From the NCBI GenBank assembly GCA_028284565.1, contig JANQRM010000469.1:1-13858 (forward strand): a stretch of DNA of 13,858 bases, read 5' to 3'. Within the stretch, counting starts at the first letter, position 1. Every line of letters starts with the position of its first letter. The notes beneath the pieces are model-generated. The model had not been told where the DNA came from. It searched no databases and saw only the letters and a program-made list of their open reading frames with translations. Positions 7,720 through 13,858 of the stretch are shown piece by piece. The position numbers were made by a program, and so were the translations under genes. The stretch comes from Anaerolineae bacterium (GTDB taxonomy: Bacteria > Chloroflexota > Anaerolineae > Aggregatilineales > Phototrophicaceae).

Positions 7720-7725
7720 GCTATG

Positions 7726-7731
7726 CCTCCT
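7726..7731 (-). promoter_or_regulatory. Shine-Dalgarno of the DppC-like gene overlapping the upstream stop codon
   Basis: AGGAGG on the minus strand shares bases with the TAG stop (7730-7732) of the DppB-like gene, so a ribosome finishing the first permease is placed directly on the site of the second. Confidence 0.85.
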
Positions 7732-8815
7732 AGAAACGCACACGCGGGTCGAATGCCGCGTACATAATGTCTGCTAATAAATAGCCAATGATGGTGATCA
7801 CGGAGTAAATCACAACAGATGCCATGACCACGGGATAATCTTGGCTGGTGATCGATTGAAGCAACAAGAAGCCCACCCCGGGCCAGTTAAATATCCGTTC
7901 AATGATGACTGAACCACCCAAGAGTGCGACGAAAGACGGACCTAAGAAGGTCGCAAGGGGGATAATGGCATTGCGCGCCCCATGCCGTACCCAAACGCTA
8001 CGACGAGCTAAGCCCTTTGCCTGTGCTGTGCGGATATAATCGCTATTAATCGTATCGAGCATTGAAGCCCGCATAAACCGCGACCAACCCGCAATCGCAC
8101 CTAATGCCAATGGGATGGTCGGTAATACGAGGTATTCAAGTCGTGCATACAACGGGGGACATCCCCCGCGTGTCGGCGCACAACGATAACCAAAGGGGAA
8201 GATGTCAAGTAAAGGTGGACCCAGTATCAAAATCAATAAGAAACCGAGCCAAAAATCAGGAATGGCGGTTCCGATGACGGCAAGCACCCGCGAGCCACTA
8301 TCAAATAACCCACCCCGCTTGATTGCCGCAACGACACCAACAGTAAGCCCGATGGACAAACCCACAACCAAAACAGAGATATTCAATTCAATCGTAGCGG
8401 GGAGTCGCTCGCCAATCAATTCTAAGGGATTCCGTCGCCATGAGAATGATTTACCGAAATCACCTCGCAAAATCCCATAGTTATCGCCGGGTGGCAGAGG
8501 TTCCAGTTCACCATCAGCATTTTCGCTATAGAGATCGACAAAGAAGACGGCTTGGTCGGCAAGACCATCACCATCATTATCCCAGCGCATCCAATCATCA
8601 CCTGTTAGCCAGCGCAGATATTGGATGGTCCATGGAGCATCAACACCGAGAATTTTGGCTTGGCGTTCCCGTTCTTCAGGTTTCATTTGTGGATTGAAAA
8701 AGAGCGTAGAAACGGGATCACCCGGAGCCAGCACCATGATCATGTAGGTGAGCAGGGTAATCCCAAACAACGTCGGGATCGACTGTATGACCCGACGAAT
8801 AATATACTTGGTCAT
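7730..8815 (-). CDS. Peptide ABC transporter permease, DppB/OppB family, with Asp-rich loop insertion
   Basis: A 361-residue permease with the family start MTKYIIRRVIQSIPTLFGIT, an opening membrane helix and the ATPase-coupling EAA loop (AQAKGLARRSVWVRHGARN, 264-282). The end GYLLADIMYAAFDPRVRF is typical. The first extracytoplasmic loop is longer than in the classical family and contains DNDGDGLAD (79-87), spaced like a calcium-binding EF-hand/dockerin loop, plus an acidic stretch up to about 111 before the conserved LRGDFGKSF. A second outer loop carries two Cys (C212, C219). Such insertions could contact the binding protein; this is inferred. GAAGGA lies 9 bases before ATG 8815. Cotranscribed with the DppC-like gene; a terminator-like hairpin separates it from the binding protein. 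Confidence 0.95.
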   Translation of the reverse strand: MTKYIIRRVIQSIPTLFGITLLTYMIMVLAPGDPVSTLFFNPQMKPEERERQAKILGVDAPWTIQYLRWLTGDDWMRWDNDGDGLADQAVFFVDLYSENADGELEPLPPGDNYGILRGDFGKSFSWRRNPLELIGERLPATIELNISVLVVGLSIGLTVGVVAAIKRGGLFDSGSRVLAVIGTAIPDFWLGFLLILILGPPLLDIFPFGYRCAPTRGGCPPLYARLEYLVLPTIPLALGAIAGWSRFMRASMLDTINSDYIRTAQAKGLARRSVWVRHGARNAIIPLATFLGPSFVALLGGSVIIERIFNWPGVGFLLLQSITSQDYPVVMASVVIYSVITIIGYLLADIMYAAFDPRVRF

Positions 8816-8854
8816 CGTGGACCATCCTTCAACACAACCTTACCTTCATAAAAA

Positions 8855-8881
8855 TGTCTTCAGAAAAGATGTTTTTCTGAA
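8855..8881 (-). promoter_or_regulatory. Hairpin in the leader of the permease operon
   Basis: TTCAGAAAA and TTTTCTGAA pair perfectly (8873-8881 with 8859-8867) around a 5-base loop, and on the minus strand GACATTTTTATG follows. It is AT-rich and only moderately stable. It could be a weak attenuator, an operator or an mRNA end stabiliser. Confidence 0.35.
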
Positions 8882-8897
8882 CGTCTTGCCATTCTGT

Positions 8898-8991
8898 AAC
8901 TTGAGATATTTGTCACAAATTACTATTTTGTGGTGGGCGCTTACTGCTGTACTCCCTTACAAAAATTAAAAAAGCTCAGTTATCTCAAGTT
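8898..8991. repeat. 11-base perfect inverted repeat in the binding protein-permease gap
   Basis: AACTTGAGATA at 8898-8908 and its exact reverse complement TATCTCAAGTT at 8981-8991 are 72 bases apart. They could be two operator half-sites of a looping regulator or pair in the transcript. I see no clear sigma-70 promoter between them. Confidence 0.5.
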
Positions 8992-9019
8992 TGATTAAGT
9001 CCATTTATAGACCGTTTAC

Positions 9020-9056
9020 AAAAAAGCTGTAGTGCCAGATAAGTCCGGCACTACAG
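9020..9056 (-). terminator. Strong intrinsic terminator after the solute-binding protein gene
   Basis: Arms 9047-9056 and 9027-9036 pair perfectly over 10 bases; on the minus-strand RNA the pairing continues through one G-U and two more pairs to a short loop. Six T residues follow (9025 to 9020). It lies 28 bases past the stop and should make binding-protein mRNA more abundant than permease mRNA. Confidence 0.8.
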
Positions 9057-9084
9057 ACTAATTTCAATTGGTTATTGACTTAAC

Positions 9085-10875
9085 CTATTCACTGTCGAGG
9101 GCAATATCCCAACCATCTTCATCCCAAGTCCGTGAGAAGGGTGTTGGATTCCAATTTTCGAGACCCGGAACCGCACCCGTCAGAGACTTGCTGACAGAGA
9201 TGTAGTAGTAGGGAGGATCGTCGAAGAGGATTTGTTGTACTTGTAGATACAAGTCACGTCGTTCGTCGATATCACAGCCCGGAACTGCTCCAGCGGCATC
9301 ATTGAGCTCAATGAGTTCGGGATTGTAGTAGGAGGTGAAGTTGAAGCCAGCCCCAACAAGATCGACTTCTGGGTAATAGAAACCAGAGATATCAGGATTC
9401 ACTGGCAAACCAAGACTCCAACCCAAAACCGTCAAATCAAAGGATTGACCGAGCAATTCCGGAATGTAAGCACTACTCCAGTCGAGCGCGTTCACGGTGA
9501 CATCAAAGCCAACTTTAGCCAATTCCGCTTGGAAGAATTCGGCGATTTGAGAACGGGCTTCATTACCTTCATTGTAGTTGATACCGACACTGAGTGTGCT
9601 TCCTTCAAAGCTTTCGTCAACTTGTGTGGCATAGAGGCAACCTTGGCATACGCGTGGGGTGCTTTCATCACCATCATCATCAACCCAGCCTGCTTCATCT
9701 AGTAGCGCGCGGGCGGCATCAAGGTCGTAAGTGTACTGCAGGTCTTCATTAAATACCCAAGAAGTCGGGATCGTGTGTGTAGCAACGGGAACCGCATTGC
9801 CATCTTTGATGCCTTCAATAATGTCATCCTGTGGGACAGCATGGGTAACGGCACGCCGCACTAATACATCACCAAAAACTGGATGGGGAACTTGTTCGAT
9901 GATATTGCCATCTTCATCCAAACCATCGAGTGGGTTGGCAGGATCAGCACTGTTCATCGCCACATAGTCAAAACCGTTTCCGGTAAATTCAAAGAATTGG
10001 AAATCGGAGAATTCGTCGGTGCGGAATTCGTTTTGACGTTCCAATGGAATGCCAAAGATGGTTAATTCTTGCGCTTTGAACATTTCCGTGGCGACGTTCG
10101 TATCGCCAGTTGAGAGCAGGACCCATTCGCTGGGGCTGACATAGCCGAGAACCGTATCGGGGAAGGCTTGGTCAGAGAGCATACTGGTGCGTTGACCGGG
10201 TTCAATTTCTAAGGATTGCCAGGGACCCCAAGTGACTTCGGGGATTGCACGTAGGTCTTCATCCATCGCCGCGAGGTTGTCACCAAAGAGTTCTTCCCAA
10301 ATATGAGATGGAACAGGCGTTGCATCATTGACATCACTGAAGGAAATGCAGTCGGCTTGATCAAAGACGACCTCAACTGTGAAGTCATCCAGTGCTTCCA
10401 CACTGAGAATATGTCCACCTGCTGGTGTACCATCAGCTAGCTCAACAAACATGCCCGTCCGTGGAGAGCTGGTCTCACCTGATTGGATGGCATTTGCCGC
10501 CCAAATGTAATCGTGTGCGGTGATTTGAGTCCCATCATTCCAGAAGGCATCTTCCCGCAAGAAGACGGTCAGAATCGTACCTGTTTCGTCATACTCCCAA
10601 CCTGTTGCCAAACCTTGCGCAACATTGGGTTCCTCCAAACCGGTTTGTGGGTTAATAGCAATGATCGATGGATAAAGACGATCATAGATGCTACTAGACG
10701 TGGTGTCATTGCCGAGGAGGGGATTAAAGGTGCGAGGGTCATCGCCAATATTGGATTGGAAGATGATTCCGCCTTCGCCCGCTCCGCCCTCTTCTTGGGC
10801 AAAGACAGTTGCGGTAAGGGTCGTGAGCAAGGCAAATACCAGCACCAACCCTACCAATCGAGAAAGGTGTTTCAT
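9085..10875 (-). CDS. Solute-binding protein family 5 (peptide ABC transporter, secreted/periplasm-equivalent)
   Basis: A 596-residue extracytoplasmic binding protein. Residues 1-26 form a Sec signal peptide (hydrophobic VGLVLVFALLTTLTA, cleavage expected after VFA, 24-26). There is no lipobox Cys, so it is not an obvious lipoprotein. The mature part has SBP_bac_5 features: DPRTFNPLLGND (46-57), NVAQGLATGWEYDETG (84-99) with LREDAFWNDGTQITAHDYIW (106-125), the LLDEAGW segment (391-397), and the closing region with FDDPPYYYIS (551-560). An acidic WVDDDGDE loop (397-404) and C410/C413 follow. It captures peptides or related solutes and delivers them to the two permeases downstream. AGGAGA lies 5 bases before ATG 10875. 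Ligand identity is unknown. Confidence 0.95.
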   Translation of the reverse strand: MKHLSRLVGLVLVFALLTTLTATVFAQEEGGAGEGGIIFQSNIGDDPRTFNPLLGNDTTSSSIYDRLYPSIIAINPQTGLEEPNVAQGLATGWEYDETGTILTVFLREDAFWNDGTQITAHDYIWAANAIQSGETSSPRTGMFVELADGTPAGGHILSVEALDDFTVEVVFDQADCISFSDVNDATPVPSHIWEELFGDNLAAMDEDLRAIPEVTWGPWQSLEIEPGQRTSMLSDQAFPDTVLGYVSPSEWVLLSTGDTNVATEMFKAQELTIFGIPLERQNEFRTDEFSDFQFFEFTGNGFDYVAMNSADPANPLDGLDEDGNIIEQVPHPVFGDVLVRRAVTHAVPQDDIIEGIKDGNAVPVATHTIPTSWVFNEDLQYTYDLDAARALLDEAGWVDDDGDESTPRVCQGCLYATQVDESFEGSTLSVGINYNEGNEARSQIAEFFQAELAKVGFDVTVNALDWSSAYIPELLGQSFDLTVLGWSLGLPVNPDISGFYYPEVDLVGAGFNFTSYYNPELIELNDAAGAVPGCDIDERRDLYLQVQQILFDDPPYYYISVSKSLTGAVPGLENWNPTPFSRTWDEDGWDIALDSE

Positions 10876-10956
10876 GTGACTCTCCTTATATGTAACAAGA
10901 TATTTTGTGAAAAACTCAACTCTTTATCTCTCTTGCGGAAGACAAAAAGCTAAGGC

Positions 10957-11003
10957 GTACGATGCTGATCATTATCCGTAAACTAATGCTCATTTCATCG
11001 TAC
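10957..11003 (-). promoter_or_regulatory. Structured leader of the solute-binding protein mRNA
   Basis: GTACGATG and CATCGTAC (10996-11003 with 10957-10964) form an 8-base stem, and CATTA/TAATG can form an inner stem inside it. This would lie right at the start of the predicted transcript. TTTTT occurs 8 bases after the hairpin, too far for a classic terminator. It does not match a riboswitch I recognise. Confidence 0.4.
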
Positions 11004-11007
11004 AAGT

Positions 11008-11024
11008 TGTATAAAGATTATACA
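11008..11024 (-). promoter_or_regulatory. -10 box and overlapping palindrome of the solute-binding protein promoter
   Basis: A perfect TATAAT on the minus strand (11017-11022) lies within the perfect palindrome TGTATAA-AGA-TTATACA. The -35 side is poor (GGTATG at 17 bases). A repressor bound to the palindrome would block the promoter, so peptide-transport expression is plausibly repressed by an unlinked factor. Confidence 0.45.
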
Positions 11025-11258
11025 GCGGGGCAAGTATAACATACCTCGCTAAGCGAAAACAAACTTTTGCCTAAGTCCAATTTGAGTTTCTAATCGAAAG
11101 CTAAGCTTGCGTTTTGCTGATGAAAATAATCTTAGTGTTGACAATTTGCCAATAAGGGTCAGAGCGGTTCAAACACTCTGCATCTCCCCTGTTTCCAATT
11201 TACAGAATTTTGTGCATAATGACGAGGTTAAAACGCAATACGGAAAAATGAACAGTGT

Positions 11259-11286
11259 GTAGGGGCGTACAGCTATACGCCCTTAC
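11259..11286. repeat. Palindromic element resembling a dispersed REP/MITE-like repeat
   Basis: GTAGGGGCGTA and TACGCCCTTAC pair over 11 positions with one G-T wobble around a 6-base centre. The GTAGGGGCGTA...TACGCCC style is familiar from dispersed palindromic repeats in several bacterial groups; only one copy is in this window, so dispersal is not shown. No T tract follows on either strand. Confidence 0.45.
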
Positions 11287-11290
11287 TTTG

Positions 11291-11320
11291 TTGACTTACG
11301 ATATGACTGAATAAGTATCT
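11291..11320 (+). promoter_or_regulatory. Possible promoter of the 638-residue protein gene
   Basis: TTGACT (11291-11296) with GTATCT (11315-11320) at an 18-base spacing, 20 bases before the ATG. The -10 match is weak. Confidence 0.25.
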
Positions 11321-11340
11321 ATCAATCTGATATCCTAATT

Positions 11341-13257
11341 ATGGCAGAAAACATCCGCATCATCGGACACACCAGCGTGATACTGGTGGTCAACATGAAT
11401 CAATTTATCGCTGATACCCGCGAACCCAATAGCCGTCGTCGTTTTGAACGTATTCGTGGGACCGACCGTCTCGCGCGCGTGTTACAACTGGATTGGGCAA
11501 ACCGTTTCCAGACTATCGACCACTACGCCGATCAGCTTCGCAAGACCACGCCCTTCTTTCGTGCGGACTCGGATGGCGATAGTCCGCAGATGTCCACGGA
11601 TGAGACCGGCTTTGTCACGGGAATGTTCCGCCACAACATGCTGACGGATTATTCTGCCCCTGAATATTGGCTCAATAAAGACGCTATTCGCTTTGACGCA
11701 TCCTTGGCGCGCAATTATCAGTTCCGTCGCTTGGTGTTTGACCGCATCTGGAAGCAGTGGGACATCTTCATTCGTCCGACAGTGACAGGCATGTTCGTGG
11801 TGCGGATGGCGCGTCATTACGACCGTATGCAAACCCTCACCCGTGTCGCGCGGGATGTACTGGATTTACAACAGTCCTTCGATTTGTTGGGCGCGATGGA
11901 GCAGTACCACAAAATTGATAGCGACACCGACTTATCTCCAGAAGAGAAAGCCCAACGTCGTCAGTCTGTGGATGTCTTATTGAACTGGTTACGCATCGAC
12001 CCACAGTATCCCCCCTCGCCGGGATATATTCCCGTCCAATGGCAACTCGCGCTGGAAGTCTGTCATCGGTTTATTGAGTCGGTTGGTAAAGAGATTGTGC
12101 CAGCGAGTCCCGAACCGAATGGTGTGATTCACCTTGACAAAAGCCAACACAATTTTGCCACGCAATTGAACGATCATTATGTCGTCTATCAAATTGATGA
12201 ACTTATCACCTCGTACTCAAGGGAAAAGCCCTATCGTATTGATGAGCAAAATCCGTGGCATGTCTTCCCGAAGGACATCAAGTTCCAGCATGAGAATATG
12301 AAGCGCGCCAAACGAGTCGCCATCAGCAAGGTTCAGCAAGCCCTCGTTAATTTGTTAGAAGGCGCGATGTTGCGTCGGCAGGATACCCAAGTCGCCGATC
12401 ATGAGTCCTTGCGTTACTTCCCCTCCCATACGCGCAGTGTGTTAGATCGAGTCTTCAACAACGAAATCGCCACATGGGAAGATGAATTGTGCTTGATGAC
12501 AGCACGCACAACTATTGTCATGCCCTCGCATCGCTCTCGTGAAGCTGAACTTTATGTATCGACTTTGCCGTCCACTGATACGACGAGCGTGATGTATCGA
12601 GATTATTGGCAGGCATTTGAGCGTATGGTCGAATTTATCGCCGAGGTACAGGTCTTGGCGCAATTATTAGAACGTGAGAGCTTGATTATCTCGCAAAATC
12701 TGGTGGACCGTCTGCGCGATATTCGTTATGGCATGTTGCAAGGACAGATGGACTTAAAACCGCGTGAACTCACTGAGCAAGTTGAGGAAGCGGCGAACTT
12801 GGTTCGCTTGGTCGCCATGTGCCAGAGCTTGACGACTCCCCATGTTTGGAGTCGGGCAGAGTATGCGGTGGATAAAGCCGAGTGTTTGCTCAAGGAGATG
12901 CAAGTGGCGCGTATCCTTGCTCATGCCGAGCGTAATGTCTCTAGTCTTACGCGCTTTGTCGATCATATTGACGAACTCTATATCGCCGAACAATCGGAGC
13001 GCAGTAACCAGAGTACCAACCGCGTCTCGACCCTATTGGGAATCGTCTCCCTGAGTGTGATTCTATTCTCCTTGCCCTCCTTCTGGCGGGATAGTCAAGA
13101 GATTGATGATAGCGTCATCACGTCCCAAATCCTTACTACGGAGTTTATCTCAGCCGTCGCTTTAGCCGGGACTGTGTTGGCAATCTTACTCGCAGTGATG
13201 TCAATTGGGCTGATCCTCTATATGGCAATTCAACGACGTAGACGACGGAGACACTAG
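11341..13257 (+). CDS. Uncharacterised 638-residue protein with two C-terminal membrane segments (CorA-like topology)
   Basis: I do not recognise this family. The N-terminus (about 1-60) starts with a strand-like IRIIGHTSVILVVNM and a basic region. The long middle (about 120-555) is mostly predicted helix with many charged and aromatic residues (RDVLDLQQSFDLLGAMEQYH, QALVNLLEGAMLRRQ, AEVQVLAQLLERESLII), including likely coiled-coil parts near 425-460 and 510-555. Two membrane segments close the protein (about 562-581 and 602-628), joined by a short acidic outer loop (SQEIDD), and the tail RRRRRRH is strongly inside-positive. A long cytoplasmic helical part followed by a two-helix hairpin recalls CorA-type channels, but no GMN motif is present. 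No signal peptide. No good Shine-Dalgarno precedes ATG 11341; Met19 (11395, after GGTGGT) is an alternative start. Convergent with the next gene, 9 bases apart. Confidence 0.75.
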   Translation: MAENIRIIGHTSVILVVNMNQFIADTREPNSRRRFERIRGTDRLARVLQLDWANRFQTIDHYADQLRKTTPFFRADSDGDSPQMSTDETGFVTGMFRHNMLTDYSAPEYWLNKDAIRFDASLARNYQFRRLVFDRIWKQWDIFIRPTVTGMFVVRMARHYDRMQTLTRVARDVLDLQQSFDLLGAMEQYHKIDSDTDLSPEEKAQRRQSVDVLLNWLRIDPQYPPSPGYIPVQWQLALEVCHRFIESVGKEIVPASPEPNGVIHLDKSQHNFATQLNDHYVVYQIDELITSYSREKPYRIDEQNPWHVFPKDIKFQHENMKRAKRVAISKVQQALVNLLEGAMLRRQDTQVADHESLRYFPSHTRSVLDRVFNNEIATWEDELCLMTARTTIVMPSHRSREAELYVSTLPSTDTTSVMYRDYWQAFERMVEFIAEVQVLAQLLERESLIISQNLVDRLRDIRYGMLQGQMDLKPRELTEQVEEAANLVRLVAMCQSLTTPHVWSRAEYAVDKAECLLKEMQVARILAHAERNVSSLTRFVDHIDELYIAEQSERSNQSTNRVSTLLGIVSLSVILFSLPSFWRDSQEIDDSVITSQILTTEFISAVALAGTVLAILLAVMSIGLILYMAIQRRRRRRH

Positions 13258-13266
13258 TTCAGTAGC

Positions 13267-13858
13267 TTACACTATTGCTTGAACGCCAAAATCATAACGG
13301 ACTTTTGTCAACTCTTCAGATACTTGCCACAGTTTGTCAACATCCTCATCATGAACAGAGGGTGGCATGGGGATTTTGGTCGTGTCGCCTTTCATCCCTT
13401 CGCTCGGTCCATAGTAATCGCCGCCTTGAACCGTCGATGCGACACTGGCGTGGAGTTGCGGCAGTGCACCTTCATCCGCTTTTTGCACAATGAAGCTGGA
13501 TACAAGACGAATCAACCCAAGTACCAGACGATTATTCATCATACCGGATACCAGATTGGTATTTGCTACACCCGGATGCGCCGCCACACTGATAGACGAG
13601 ACATCGGCTTCTTCAAAACGTTGTTGCAAGCCGAGTGTGAAGAGTAAGTTTGCCAGCTTACTCTGACCATAAGCTCCCCCACGACTATAATCTCGCTCCA
13701 ACATGAGGTCATCAAAATGGATTTCGCCATTCTCCGCCGCCAAGCTCGATACATTGACTACCCGACTACCCGGCGTCTTAAGCAAGGTGGGAAGCAATTG
13801 TCCAGTGAGTGCGAAGTGTCCCAGATGATTCGTCCCTAATTGTAGTACAAAGCCGTCT
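13267..13858 (-). CDS. Short-chain dehydrogenase/reductase, retinol dehydrogenase-like (partial, 5' end off the window)
   Basis: The last 196 residues of an SDR oxidoreductase are visible; the frame stays open to the right edge, so the N-terminal Rossmann TGxxxGIG motif is outside. Seen are the structural Asn motif TNHLGHFALTG (9-19), the catalytic Ser in VVNVSS (33-38), the YGQSK catalytic Tyr63/Lys67 and the HPG turn (94-96) after strand 6. The order and spacing fit classical SDRs, and the NHLGHF...VNVSS style is that of the retinol dehydrogenase/WWOX-like group, common as uncharacterised NADP-dependent reductases in bacteria. The substrate is unknown. It converges on the 638-residue gene with a 9-base gap and no room for a terminator between them. 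Confidence 0.93.
   Translation of the reverse strand, partial: DGFVLQLGTNHLGHFALTGQLLPTLLKTPGSRVVNVSSLAAENGEIHFDDLMLERDYSRGGAYGQSKLANLLFTLGLQQRFEEADVSSISVAAHPGVANTNLVSGMMNNRLVLGLIRLVSSFIVQKADEGALPQLHASVASTVQGGDYYGPSEGMKGDTTKIPMPPSVHDEDVDKLWQVSEELTKVRYDFGVQAIV

Larger units (their letters stand above)
10876..11340. other. Long divergent intergenic region (465 bases)
   Basis: No credible gene is seen. It holds the leader and promoter of the binding protein on the minus strand (about 10876-11040), an AT-rich central part with three short GCTAAG sequences (10949, 11048, 11100), an isolated TTGACA at 11139-11144 without a matching -10, a palindromic repeat-like element (11259-11286) and a possible TTGACT -35 at 11291 for the downstream plus-strand gene. 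Confidence 0.7.

Noticed and set aside
10483..10953. Plus-strand open frame of 156 codons across the start of the binding-protein gene
   Set aside because: Antisense to a clear signal peptide and family-5 binding domain, with no recognisable domain of its own.
11139..11144. Perfect TTGACA in the long intergenic region
   Set aside because: No acceptable -10 hexamer 16-18 bases downstream on the plus strand.

Overview
The window reads as a piece of a bacterial chromosome, most likely Chloroflexota (Anaerolineae-like). That placement is an inference. It rests on the Thr/Pro-rich outer linker on a Ser/Thr kinase, the FHA/roadblock/kinase neighbourhood, the style of the peptide-ABC genes (Asp-rich 'DxDxDG' insertions, Cys pairs) and the roughly even base composition. 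I saw no rRNA, tRNA, CRISPR array, transposase or phage gene.

Left region (1-4785, minus strand): read in transcription order, a zinc-ribbon/FHA protein (3976-4785), a degenerate receiver plus roadblock/LC7 protein (2656-3852), a transmembrane Ser/Thr protein kinase (359-2416) and the N-terminus of a lipoprotein that runs off the left edge (1-288). The kinase and roadblock genes have recognisable promoters of their own, and the roadblock gene ends in an intrinsic terminator. The cluster therefore looks like a functional neighbourhood with separate units rather than one tight operon. Phospho-Thr writing (kinase), reading (FHA) and scaffolding (roadblock) are the obvious shared theme.

Middle region (4930-6760, plus strand): a small membrane protein with a weak TIR-like cytoplasmic domain overlaps the start of a flavin-dependent monooxygenase-like gene, so the two are probably translationally coupled. 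Their promoter lies in the 162-base gap shared with the divergent FHA gene.

Peptide-uptake region (6805-10875, minus strand): a family-5 solute-binding protein, then a strong terminator-like hairpin, then DppB-like and DppC-like permeases 10 bases apart, closed by a second terminator. No ATPase genes are present. The binding-protein leader and the gap before the permeases hold several inverted repeats suggesting regulated, unequal expression.

Right region (11341-13858): a 638-residue protein of unknown function with two C-terminal membrane segments (plus strand), preceded by a palindromic repeat-like element and followed 9 bases later by a convergent short-chain dehydrogenase that is cut by the right edge.

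The best candidates for something undescribed are the 638-residue membrane protein, the TIR-like/monooxygenase pair, and the kinase/pseudo-receiver-roadblock/FHA set. None is shown here to be a new system.
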